Assembly: GCA_963819785.1 (NCBI GenBank)
Contig: CAWFXW010000017.1
Coordinates: 124,001-188,000 of the forward strand
DNA from: Palsa-504 sp963819785
GTDB lineage: Bacteria; Actinomycetota; Actinomycetes; Streptosporangiales; Streptosporangiaceae
Length of the DNA: 64,000 bases
Direction of reading: 5' to 3'
The notes below the pieces were generated by a model that saw only the letters and a program-made list of their open reading frames with translations, was not told the origin of the DNA and searched no databases. A program made the translations under genes and the position numbers. The first letter of the stretch is position 1. Each line of letters begins with the position of its first letter. Of this stretch, positions 18,186-25,869 are shown piece after piece.

Positions 18186-19039
18186 TCCCCGCGAAGTTCG
18201 ACTATGTCCGGCCGTCGTCGCTGGCCGACGCGGTGCAGGCGCTGGCCGGCGGCGGTGACGACGCCAAGGTGATCGCGGGCGGGCAGAGCCTGCTGCCGCT
18301 GCTGCGGCTGCGGCTCGCCTATCCCGAGTTGCTGGTCGACATCGGCGGGCTCGGTGAGCTGGCCGGGGTCCGGGAGGCCGGTGACGCGCTGGTGATCGGC
18401 GCCATGACCACGCACTACTCGCTCATCCGCGATCCGCTCATCCGCGAGCACTGCGGGCTGATCGCCGCCACGGCGGCCACGGTGGCCGATCCGGCGGTCC
18501 GGCACCGGGGCACGATCGGCGGGTCGCTCGCGCATGCCGATCCGGCCGGTGACCTGCCGGCCGTGATCGCCGCGCTGGACGGCACGCTGATCGCGACCGG
18601 ACCGGGCGGCGAGCGGGAGATCGCCGCGGCCGACTTCTTCGTGGACTACCTGACCACGGCGCTGCGGCCGGGCGAGATCCTGACCGCGATCCGGGTGCCC
18701 AAGCTCGGCCCGGGCTGGGGCTTCCGGTACGAGAAGTTCCAGCCGACCGCGCAGGCCTGGGCCATCGTCGGCGTGGCCGCCCTGGCCCGCAGGGAAAACG
18801 GGCACGTGGCCGAGGCCAGGATCGGGCTCACCAACATGGGCACGGTCCCGGTCCGGGCCAGGGCCGCGGAGGCGGCGGCCGCCGGGGCGGAGGCGACGCG
18901 CCAGGCGCTGGCCGCCGCGGCCGCGAACGCCGACGCGGGCACCGACCCGCCGAGCGACCTGCGCGGCGCGGCCGACTACCGGCGGCACCTGGCCCGGGTG
19001 CTCACCGGCCGGGCGCTGGCCGGAGCCGCCGGGGTCTAG
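18182..19039 (+). CDS. coxM: FAD-binding medium subunit (CoxM-like)
   Basis: A 285-residue FAD subunit with the two nucleotide signatures of this family: AGGQSLLPLLRLRL (residues about 33-46) and TIGGSLAHADPAGD (about 112-125). It then has the C-terminal CO_deh_flav_C part (FRYEKFQPTAQAWAIVGVAA). It passes electrons from the iron-sulfur subunit to a quinone or another acceptor. The ATG overlaps the coxL stop (ATGA), showing a tight operon. A strong hairpin follows it. Confidence 0.92.
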   Translation: MIPAKFDYVRPSSLADAVQALAGGGDDAKVIAGGQSLLPLLRLRLAYPELLVDIGGLGELAGVREAGDALVIGAMTTHYSLIRDPLIREHCGLIAATAATVADPAVRHRGTIGGSLAHADPAGDLPAVIAALDGTLIATGPGGEREIAAADFFVDYLTTALRPGEILTAIRVPKLGPGWGFRYEKFQPTAQAWAIVGVAALARRENGHVAEARIGLTNMGTVPVRARAAEAAAAGAEATRQALAAAAANADAGTDPPSDLRGAADYRRHLARVLTGRALAGAAGV

Positions 19040-19060
19040 CCGGGCGGTTCGCCGAGGGTG

Positions 19061-19110
19061 ATGAAACCGGGCTTTCACCACGTTCTAGGGTGGTGGGAGC
19101 CCAGTTTCAT
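19061..19110 (+). terminator. long hairpin between coxM and coxG
   Basis: Left arm ATGAAACCGGGCTTTCACCAC (19061-19081) pairs with right arm 19090-19110. The match is 18 of 21 with two of the mismatches able to wobble in RNA, across an 8-base loop. There is no T-run, so it may be a processing or attenuation element rather than a classic terminator. A related direct repeat, GGGTGAYGAAWCCGGGC, occurs at 19057-19073 and 19118-19134. Confidence 0.55.
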
Positions 19111-19176
19111 TCGGCGTGGGTGACGAATCCGGGCATAATGCACAGATCGACTCGATGCAGAGAGAGTGACGTACCG

Positions 19177-20031
19177 ATGGCCATGGAGATGGACCACTCG
19201 TTCACCGTTCCCGTCCCGCCCAGCCAGGCCTGGGACATCCTGCTTGACGTCGAGCGGATCGCGCCCTGCATGCCGGGCGCGACCGTCGACGAGGTTGACG
19301 GCGACGTGGTCAACGGGCGGATCAAGGTCAAGGTCGGCCCGGTCTCGCTGACCTACAAGGGCACGGCCAAGTTCACCGAGCGCGACCCGGAGGCCCACGT
19401 GGTCGTGCTGGAGGCCGCGGGCAAGGAAACCCGTGGCGCGGGCACCGCGTCGGCCAACGTGCGGGCCTCGATGGTCCCCGGCGTGTCGGGATCCGGCACC
19501 GACGTCACCATGCACACCACGATGAACGTTACTGGCAGGCCAGCGCAGTTCGGCCGCGGCGTCATGGTGGAGGTCGGCAGCAAGCTGGTCGAGCAGTTCG
19601 CCACGAACCTGGCCAAGCTGATCACCGGGGATGCGGGCGGCAACCCCGGGAACGGAAGCGGCGCGCCCGCGGAGGCGAGCACCGCCGGAGCGAGCACCGC
19701 CGAGGCCAGTACCGCCGGGGCTAGTACCGCCGGGGCCAGCCCGGGCGGGGCCAGCGCGGATGGCACCAGCGTGGCCGGCGCGAGCGCGCCGGCTGCGACC
19801 GCGGACACCCGCGCGGGGGACGGCGGCGGCGCGGCCTTCGGCACGACCACGGTGCCGGTGGCGCACACCAGCGCGCCCGCGCAGGAAGACTCGCTCAACC
19901 TGATCAAGCTGGTCGGACCGGTCCTGCTCAAGCGCCTGGTCCCGGTGGCGGCCGGGGCGGCGGTCCTGGCCCTGCTCGGCAGGCTGTTCTGGCGGCTGCG
20001 GCGCCGGGGCGGCCGGGCCAAGGAAGCGTAA
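19177..20031 (+). CDS. CoxG-like SRPBCC protein with C-terminal membrane helix
   Basis: A 284-residue protein. Residues 1-150 are a SRPBCC (START-like) domain: HSFTVPVPPSQAWDILLDVERIAPCMPGA, GRIKVKVGPVSLTYKGTAKF and a C-terminal helix, as in CoxG/carbon monoxide dehydrogenase subunit G. A low-complexity linker of GASTA/EASTA-type pentapeptides (about 155-205) follows. The end is a hydrophobic helix and a basic tail (LLKRLVPVAAGAAVLALLGRLF then RLRRRGGRA), which suggests membrane anchoring. In Oligotropha, CoxG recruits CO dehydrogenase to the membrane, and the anchor here fits the same idea. Start ATG 19177 is preceded by AGAGAG; ATG 19183 is possible. Confidence 0.85.
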   Translation: MAMEMDHSFTVPVPPSQAWDILLDVERIAPCMPGATVDEVDGDVVNGRIKVKVGPVSLTYKGTAKFTERDPEAHVVVLEAAGKETRGAGTASANVRASMVPGVSGSGTDVTMHTTMNVTGRPAQFGRGVMVEVGSKLVEQFATNLAKLITGDAGGNPGNGSGAPAEASTAGASTAEASTAGASTAGASPGGASADGTSVAGASAPAATADTRAGDGGGAAFGTTTVPVAHTSAPAQEDSLNLIKLVGPVLLKRLVPVAAGAAVLALLGRLFWRLRRRGGRAKEA

Positions 20032-20038
20032 CCCGACG

Positions 20039-20617
20039 ATGGACTTCACCGAGGTCGTGCGGCGCCGGCACATGGTGCGCCAGTTCACCGGCGAGCCGGT
20101 CTCGGCGGAGAGCCTGGACCGGATCCTGCACAACGCGGCGCGCGGCCCGTCGGCCGGGTTCTCTCAGGGGCAGGCGTTCCTGGTGCTGACCGGGGAGGAT
20201 CTCAAGCGCTTCTGGGCGGTGGCCGGCGCGGCCGCCGCCGATACCGTGACCACGGCCCCGCTGGTCATCGTGCCGATGTCGGCCAAGCGGGTGTACCTGG
20301 ACCGGTACGCGCAGCCCGACAAGGGCTGGACCGACCGGGACGAGCGGCGCTGGCCGGTGCCGTTCTGGCACATCGACACCGGGATGGCGGCGCTGCTGAT
20401 CCTGCTCACCGTGGTGGACGAGGGCCTCGGCGCGCTGTACTTCGGGATCGTGCCCGAGGCCGTGGGGCCGTTCCGCGAGGCGTTCGGGGTGCCGGAGGAT
20501 CACGAGCCGATCGGCGCCATCGCCATCGGCCACGACGCCGAAGCCGCGCCGCGCGACCTGCGGGCCCGGCGCCGCCCGGCCCAGGACATCGTTCACTACG
20601 GCCGCTGGCAGGCCTAG
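20039..20617 (+). CDS. nitroreductase family protein
   Basis: A 192-residue FMN enzyme. The N-terminal VVRRRHMVRQFTGEPVSAESLDRIL with NAARGPSAGFSQGQAFLVL gives the FMN phosphate contact pattern. Later come TVVDEGLGALYFGIVPEA and EPIGAIAIGH, the usual C-terminal elements. It starts 7 bases after the CoxG-like gene and is probably in the same transcript, so the reducing partner or a substrate-modifying role in the same pathway is possible. Family membership is clear; the substrate is not. Confidence 0.88.
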   Translation: MDFTEVVRRRHMVRQFTGEPVSAESLDRILHNAARGPSAGFSQGQAFLVLTGEDLKRFWAVAGAAAADTVTTAPLVIVPMSAKRVYLDRYAQPDKGWTDRDERRWPVPFWHIDTGMAALLILLTVVDEGLGALYFGIVPEAVGPFREAFGVPEDHEPIGAIAIGHDAEAAPRDLRARRRPAQDIVHYGRWQA

Positions 20618-20642
20618 AACGCCGCGAGTCCGGCCCGCTCGC

Positions 20643-20704
20643 CAACTACGTCGTTGCCACAACGACGTACACCCGACTGCGTGGCTGCCACAACGACGTA
20701 GTTG
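20643..20704. terminator. inverted-repeat cluster between convergent genes
   Basis: CAACTACGTCGTTG (20643-20656) is a perfect inverted match to CAACGACGTAGTTG (20691-20704). Inside, TACGTCGTTG-CCA-CAACGACGTA (20647-20669) forms a second perfect 10-base hairpin, and TGCCACAACGACGTA is repeated directly (20655-20669, 20686-20700). It lies between the converging nitroreductase and tsaD genes, so a bidirectional terminator is likely. Confidence 0.6.
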
Positions 20705-20751
20705 CCAACCCGCGGCCCAGGCTGACGTGCGATCGGCGACGCGGTGATGGG

Positions 20752-21783
20752 TTAGCGGACGACGACGTCGGTGACCGGCAGCGAGGAGTCGGCGGGCAGG
20801 TCGAGCGGGGACGGCGCGACGCCCTGGGTCACCAGTTCGGCGCCCAGCGCGGCGACCATCGCCCCGTTGTCGGTGCACAGGCCCGGCCGGGGTACCCGCA
20901 GCCGGATGCCGGCCTGGGCGCAGCGTTCGGCGGCCAGGGCGCGCAGCCGGGAGTTGGCCGCCACGCCGCCGCCGACGATCAGGTCCAGGACGCCGTGCTG
21001 CTGGCAGGCCTGCACCGCCTTGCGGGTGAGCACGTCGGCCACCGCCTCCTGGAAGGACGCGGCGACATCGCTCACCGGCACCGGCTCCCCGGCGGCGGCG
21101 CGGGCCTCCACCCAGCGCGCCACGGCGGTCTTCAGGCCCGCGAAGGAGAAGTCGAGCGTGCCGTCGTGGTACTTGCCGCGCGGGAAGGCGATCGCGGCCG
21201 CGTCGCCGTCCCGGGCCGCCTTGTCGATGGGCGGGCCGCCGGGGAACGGCAGGCCGAGCACCCGGGCCACCTTGTCGTAGGCCTCGCCGGCCGCGTCGTC
21301 GATGGTGGCGCCGAGCGGCTTGACCTCCCGGGCCACGTCGGTGACCAGCAGCAGCGAGGAGTGCCCGCCGGAGACCAGCAGGGCCACCGCGGGGACGGGC
21401 AGCGTGCCGTGCTCCAGCTGGTCGACGGCGATGTGCGCGGCCAGGTGATTGACCCCGTACAGCGGCTTGCCGAGCCCGAAGGCGTACGCCTTGGCCGCGG
21501 CGACCCCGACCAGCAGGGCGCCGGCCAGCCCGGGCCCGGCGGTGACGGCCACCGCGTCGACCTGGCCAGCCGTGACGCCGGCCGTGGCCAGCGCGCGGTC
21601 GAAGGTGGGCAGCATCGCCTCCAGGTGGGCCCGGCTGGCCACCTCGGGCACCACGCCGCCGAACCGGGCGTGCTGGTCCACGCTGGAGGCCACCGAGTCG
21701 GCGAGCAGGTCGTGGCCGCGCACCAGGCCGACGCCGGTCTCGTCGCAGGAGGTCTCGATGCCCAGGACCAGGGGAAGAGTCAT
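20752..21783 (-). CDS. tsaD: tRNA N6-adenosine threonylcarbamoyltransferase TsaD
   Basis: A 343-residue ASKHA-fold enzyme that transfers threonylcarbamoyl to A37 of ANN-reading tRNAs with TsaB and TsaE. It starts MTLPLVLGIETSCDETGVGLV. The metal-binding HLAAH lies near residue 111, with SGGHSSLLLV, then PGGPPIDKAAR and FSFAGLKTAV, and GGGVAANSRLR near the end. Length and motifs are standard. Its ATG shares a base with the rimI stop (TGATG), and rimI overlaps tsaB, so these are one coupled unit. It is the last gene of the minus-strand block. Confidence 0.97.
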   Translation of the reverse strand: MTLPLVLGIETSCDETGVGLVRGHDLLADSVASSVDQHARFGGVVPEVASRAHLEAMLPTFDRALATAGVTAGQVDAVAVTAGPGLAGALLVGVAAAKAYAFGLGKPLYGVNHLAAHIAVDQLEHGTLPVPAVALLVSGGHSSLLLVTDVAREVKPLGATIDDAAGEAYDKVARVLGLPFPGGPPIDKAARDGDAAAIAFPRGKYHDGTLDFSFAGLKTAVARWVEARAAAGEPVPVSDVAASFQEAVADVLTRKAVQACQQHGVLDLIVGGGVAANSRLRALAAERCAQAGIRLRVPRPGLCTDNGAMVAALGAELVTQGVAPSPLDLPADSSLPVTDVVVR

Positions 21784-22265
21784 CAGGCCAGCGCCTTCCG
21801 CATGACCACCGCGTCAACCCCGGACGGCTGGTAGTAGCCGCGCCGGATCCCGACCTCGGTGAAGCCCTCCCGCAGGTACAGCCGCCGGGCCCGCGGGTTG
21901 TCCTCGCGCACCTCGAGCAGGACCTCGGTGCAGCCGCGGCGGGCCGCCTCCTCGGTCAGCGCGGTCAGCAGCGCGGTGCCGGTGCCCCGGCTCCAGCGAC
22001 CCGGGTCGACGGCCAGCGTCACCACGTCGGCCTGCGGCCCGCCGGTGAACATCATCCCCGCGTACCCGATCAGCGTGTCCCCCTCCTCGGCCACCAGGTA
22101 GAGCCGGCGCGCGGCCGGCTGCGCGAACTCCGAGGCGAACATCTCCGGGGTCCAGGCGTCCTCGGGAAACAGCTCCCGCTCCAGGGTCATGATCCGGGGC
22201 ATGTCCGCCCGCCGCATCTCCCGGAGGCGCACCTCCCGGACCTGCTCTTGCTGCTTGTGTTTCAT
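21783..22265 (-). CDS. rimI: ribosomal-protein-alanine N-acetyltransferase RimI-like
   Basis: A 160-residue GNAT acetyltransferase. Core signatures: VRLREMRRADMPRIMTLERELFPEDAWTPEMF, VVTLAVDPGRWSRGTGTALL (acetyl-CoA loop), EVLLEVREDNPRARRLYLREGFTEVGIRRGYY. In most actinobacteria rimI stands between tsaB and tsaD as here, and acetylates the N-terminus of S18 or other proteins. The ATG overlaps the tsaB stop (ATGA). Confidence 0.92.
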   Translation of the reverse strand: MKHKQQEQVREVRLREMRRADMPRIMTLERELFPEDAWTPEMFASEFAQPAARRLYLVAEEGDTLIGYAGMMFTGGPQADVVTLAVDPGRWSRGTGTALLTALTEEAARRGCTEVLLEVREDNPRARRLYLREGFTEVGIRRGYYQPSGVDAVVMRKALA

Positions 22266-22996
22266 CGCCCGGCGGGGGGGTCGGGGGGGAACGGGGGGGT
22301 GGACCCCCCCGTGCGGGGAGAATCCTGCGGGGTCGTCCCCCCGGGCTGGCAGGGGGTGACCCGCTTGGGCGGACCGGGCTCGCGGGCGTCGGGGCGGCGC
22401 AGGTACAGCGGCTCGGGGGCCAGCAGCGGGACCGGGCCGCCGGGCCGGGCGACCAGCCCGCACAGGGTGCCCGCGTCCGGGTAGGCGGGCCCGATCAGCG
22501 CGCCGAACGCCTCCGGGTACAGCGACCCGCCGGCGCCCGCCACGGGCAGGTCCGCGGCGTCCGGGATGGCACTGGCCTGGCCCACGCGGGGGCCGTCCGC
22601 GCGGCGGCCCGGCGCGTCGTAACGGGCCCAGTAGACCTCCTTGCGCCGGGCGTCGGTGGCGACCAGGAACGGGCCCGCCGCCGCGGCGACGGAGGCGGCG
22701 ATGACGTCCAGGGAGCACACGCCGGACACCGGCACGTCCAGCACCGAGCCGAGCACCCGCGCGGTGACCAGGCCCACGCGCAGCCCGGTGTAGGGACCGG
22801 GCCCCACCCCGACCGCGACCGCGGTCAGGTCGGACCGGGACGCGCCCACATCGGCCAGGATCTTCGCGATCATCGGGACGAGCAGCTCGGCGTGCCGGCG
22901 GGCGTCCAGGGCCGACGCCACCGCGATGACCCGGTCCCCGTCGTGCAGGGCCACGCTGACCGCGGGCGTCGCGGTATCGAATCCGAGCACGAGCAC
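22262..22996 (-). CDS. tsaB: TsaB (YeaZ), partner of TsaD in t6A synthesis
   Basis: A 244-residue inactive homologue of TsaD that scaffolds the t6A complex. Typical parts: LVLGFDTATPAVSVALHDG, VAVGVGPGPYTGLRVGLVTARVL and VSGVCSLDVIAASVA. The last 40 residues (about 205-244) are Pro/Gly/Thr-rich low complexity encoded by G-runs and C-runs. That part coincides with a copy of the palindromic repeat family (22270-22352) and is not part of the family fold. The neighbouring tsaE and tsaD genes complete the set. Confidence 0.94.
   Translation of the reverse strand: MLVLGFDTATPAVSVALHDGDRVIAVASALDARRHAELLVPMIAKILADVGASRSDLTAVAVGVGPGPYTGLRVGLVTARVLGSVLDVPVSGVCSLDVIAASVAAAAGPFLVATDARRKEVYWARYDAPGRRADGPRVGQASAIPDAADLPVAGAGGSLYPEAFGALIGPAYPDAGTLCGLVARPGGPVPLLAPEPLYLRRPDAREPGPPKRVTPCQPGGTTPQDSPRTGGSTPPFPPDPPAGR
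22270..22352. repeat. G-run/C-run palindromic element, copy in tsaB end
   Basis: The stretch has runs of five to eight G or C in alternating blocks (GGGGGGG, CCCCCCC). It contains GGGGTCGTCCCCCCGGGCT (22329-22347) followed by GGCAG. The same 24 bases with one change occur at 46692-46715 in a ribosomal spacer. It is translated as the tail of TsaB. Confidence 0.6.
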
Positions 22997-23031
22997 CCGC
23001 CCAGCCTAGTAGGTGCCGGGCAGTGGGAAGG

Positions 23032-24140
23032 CTAGTGCAGCGCGGCCTCGGCGGCCTGGGCGAAGGCCAGGGCGGCCGCGGACAGGTCCGACATCGAGAC
23101 CGGCCCGTAGCTGCCGTGGTTGGACTGGGCCAGGCCGTTCAGCGTCACGCTCACCACCACGTTGTGGAAGCGGACGACCACGGTGGCCACGTCCGTGACC
23201 GCGCCGCCGCGGCGGAACACCTGGGTGGCGCTGAACGCCTCGTTGCCGAGCCCGCTGAGCGCGCTGACCGCGGCCTTCGGCTCGGCCGAGCGCTTGGGCG
23301 GGTCCCGCAGGGTCTGCAGGGTCTGGCTGTAGGCGTCCATCGCGGCCTGGGTGGCGCTGCCGTTCCCGCTGGCCAGCCCGCTCGGCGCGTAGGCCAGCAG
23401 GTTGAGCTCGAGCAGCCGGTAGACCGGGGCGTGGTCGATGGTCCAGTCGCAGGCCGATCCGGCCGAGCCGTCGATGGGCAGCGGCGAGGCCTGCTTGACC
23501 TGGCCGGGCAGGTAGCGCTGGACGGTGGCGGCCGGGACCGTGTTGCACGCGTCGGGGACGGTCTGCAGCTCGCCGGGCTGGAACGTGGTGATCAGGCCGT
23601 CCGGGATGACCGGCGCGGGGCGCGGAGCCGCCCGGCACCACGATCGCCGCGGTCACGCCGCCGGCCACCACGACCAGGCCGGCGATCATGATCAGCCAGC
23701 GGCGGCGGCGGCGCGCGGCCGCCCGCAGCGCCCGGCCGCCGGGGACGCGCGCGGCCCGGCGCCCGCGGCTCGCCGGGGGGAAGGCCGGATCCGGGCGGCC
23801 CGTACCGGGACGCCTCGTCGTCCTGGAGCGCCACGTCCGGCCCGGCCCAGTCCGGGACCTGCTCTCCCGGCCGCGGGCCGGCCTGTCGCGGTCCTAGGGG
23901 CAGCGGGCCGGGGGCCAGCGGTCCGGCCGGCGGCGGTCCCGGGGGCATCGGTCCGGCCTGCGACGGGCCTGCGGGCGGCGGGCCCGCGGTCTGCCAGGAG
24001 CCCATCGGGTAGTCGGGCGCGGGCCGCGACGGGCGGACCGAGGGCATGCCGGCCCACGGCGGCGGGTCCTCGTCCTGCGGGACACCGTGGCCAGGGAACC
24101 CGCCACGCCGGCGAGGAGGCAGGAATTCCTGCTCGGGCAC
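23032..24140 (-). CDS. Pro-rich membrane-anchored protein with outer domain (frameshifted; DUF3558-like?)
   Basis: The start is GTG 24140 (MPEQEFLPP) after a GGAGG site. The first 110 residues are Pro/Gly-rich and cytoplasmic. A basic stretch and a membrane helix (WLIMIAGLVVVAGGVTAAIVV) follow in a second frame. A secreted domain follows in a third frame (PVIPDGLITTFQPGELQTVPDACNTV, then SACDWTI, LAQSNHGSYGPVSMSDLSAAALAFA). Single-base changes near 23785 and 23620 would join them into about 369 residues. The Cys-containing outer part recalls DUF3558-type actinobacterial surface proteins; I am not certain. It lies between tsaE and tsaB, an unusual place for such a gene. Confidence 0.6.
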
Positions 24141-24189
24141 GCACGCCTCCGGAAGGGATGGGCGAGCCGGGGATCAAAGTACAGCGGAA

Positions 24190-24694
24190 CTATAAACGAT
24201 CCGCGCTGCTCGCGGGCGGTTCCTGCCAACGTGCGCCGTAACCATTTAGCTGGACGGTCCGTACGTCGGAGTCCGGGTCGGGCCGGATCGAGATCTCCAG
24301 GCGGTCCTCGGCCAGGCCTTCGGCCAGCCCCTCGCCCCACTCGACCACGGTGACGGCGCTGGCCACGTCGGCGTCCAGGTCCAGGTCGTCGACCTCGCTG
24401 ACGGTGCCCAGCCGGTAGGCGTCCGCGTGCACCAGCGACGGTCCCGGTCCAGCCAGTACCGGGTGGACCCGGGCGATGACGAACGTCGGGGAGGTGACCG
24501 GCCCGCGCACCCCCAGGCCCTCGCCGATCCCCTGCACCAGGGTGGTCTTGCCCGCCCCCAGCGGCCCGGTCAAGATCACCAGGTCGCCGGCGCGCAGCGC
24601 CGGCCAGCTCCCGGCCCAGGTCCCGCATGGCCACGTCGGTACTGATGCGCAGTTCCGCGGGCACGCGCCACGCTCCGTTCGGGAAAAAAATCAT
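24190..24694 (-). CDS. tsaE: tRNA threonylcarbamoyladenosine ATPase TsaE (one +1 frameshift)
   Basis: The ATPase that drives the t6A complex. The Walker A GPLGAGKTTLVQGI, TSPTFVIARVHP and LVHADAYRL (metal/Walker B region), and VVEWGEGLAE are all present. The N-terminal part (ELRISTDVAMRDLGRELAG) is in another frame; one extra G near 24601 explains this, giving 167 residues. The ATG overlaps the alr stop (ATGA). The first ten codons (MIFFPNGAWR) consist of the dispersed core repeat and are not part of the family. Confidence 0.9.
24663..24694 (-). repeat. dispersed core repeat, copy at tsaE start
   Basis: On the minus strand this reads ATGATTTTTTTCCCGAACGG then AGCGTGGCGC, matching the three other copies. 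Here the A/T run supplies the ATG of tsaE and the core encodes its first residues. Confidence 0.6.
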
Positions 24695-25869
24695 CGTGAG
24701 CCGCCGGGATAGGTGCGTACGACCCGGTTCCCGATCCTCGTGACGATCTCGTAGGAGATCGTGCCGAGGGCCTCGCCCCATTCCTGGGCCGTGGGTTCGC
24801 CGTCGTCCCCCGGGCCGAACAGCACGACCTCCTCGCCGGCCGTCACCGGCTCGTCGCCGAAGTCCACCACGAACTGGTCCATGCAGACCGTGCCCGCGAT
24901 CGGCCAGCGCCGACCGCGCGCGGCCACCAGCGGCAGGCCGGTCGCGGCGCGGGGCACGCCGTCCGCGTAGCCGACCGGGACCAGGCCCAGGGTGGTCTCG
25001 CGAGCGGTCACGTAGCGGTGGCCGTAGGACACGCCCGAGCCCGCCGGCACCCGCTTGACCAGGGCCAGCCGGGCGCGCAGGGTCATGGCCGGGCGCAGCC
25101 AGGACGGCGCGCCGCCGGGCAGGGTGGAGATGCCGTACAGGGCGCCGCCGAACCGGACCAGGTCGAGCCGGCACTCCGGCACGGTCAGCGCGCCCGCGGT
25201 GTTGGCGATGTGCCGGACCTCGGGCGTGGCGCCCGCCTTCTCGGCGTGCGCGACCGCGTCGGCGAACGCGGCCAGCTGGGCCGCGACCGAGGGATGCCCG
25301 GGCAGGTCGGCGCAGGCGAAGTGGGACCACAGGCCCACCACCCGGAGCCGCCCGGCGGCCTCGGCCGCCAGCGCGGCGTCGACCACGGCCGGCCAGTCGG
25401 CGGCGGTGGCACCGCCGCGGGACAGCCCGGTGTCGGCCTTGAGGTGCAGCCGGGCCGTCACCCCGGCCCGGGCCGCCGCGTCGGCCACCCGGGTCACCAC
25501 CGCGACCGAGGCCGCGGTCAGGTCGACACCCGCGCGGATCGCCGCGGCGGGCTCGCCGAGGGCCATCAGGCACAGCACCGGTTCGGTGATCCCGGCGGTC
25601 CGCAGCGCGAGCGCCTCGGTCAGGTCGGCGGCGCCGAGCCAGGTCGCGCCGCCGGCCAGCGCGGCCCGGGCCGCCGGGACCATGCCGTGCCCGTACCCGT
25701 CGGCCTTGACCACGGCCATCACCTGGCTGGGCCGGACCCGCTCGCACAGCGCCCGGGCGTTGCCGGCGATCGCGCCGAGGTCGACGCTGGCCTGCCGGGC
25801 GGGGAGTGCCTCCGCGGGCGGTGCCAGGGGGGCTTCGGGGTTCGTCCCCCCGTCAGCCGCACCGCCCAT
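24691..25869 (-). CDS. alr: alanine racemase
   Basis: A 392-residue PLP enzyme giving D-alanine for peptidoglycan. The PLP lysine is in VMAVVKADGYGHG; ARLHLKADTGLSRGG, SHFACAD and the catalytic-tyrosine region GVSYGHRYV are present, with VCMDQFVVDFGD near the end. The first 24 residues (to LPARQASVDLGAI) are extra and come from a G-run/C-run repeat (25827-25852), so the true protein may begin later. Upstream, the nnrDE stop codon is directly adjacent; downstream, tsaE overlaps, so wall and tRNA-modification genes share a transcript. Confidence 0.96.
   Translation of the reverse strand: MGGAADGGTNPEAPLAPPAEALPARQASVDLGAIAGNARALCERVRPSQVMAVVKADGYGHGMVPAARAALAGGATWLGAADLTEALALRTAGITEPVLCLMALGEPAAAIRAGVDLTAASVAVVTRVADAAARAGVTARLHLKADTGLSRGGATAADWPAVVDAALAAEAAGRLRVVGLWSHFACADLPGHPSVAAQLAAFADAVAHAEKAGATPEVRHIANTAGALTVPECRLDLVRFGGALYGISTLPGGAPSWLRPAMTLRARLALVKRVPAGSGVSYGHRYVTARETTLGLVPVGYADGVPRAATGLPLVAARGRRWPIAGTVCMDQFVVDFGDEPVTAGEEVVLFGPGDDGEPTAQEWGEALGTISYEIVTRIGNRVVRTYPGGSR
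25827..25852. repeat. G-run/C-run palindromic element, copy at alr start
   Basis: GGGGGGCTTCGGGG followed by TTCGTCCCCCCG aligns with GGGGGGCTCCGGGGGG followed by TCGTCCCCCCG at 46680-46706. It is translated in the alr N-terminus. Confidence 0.55.
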
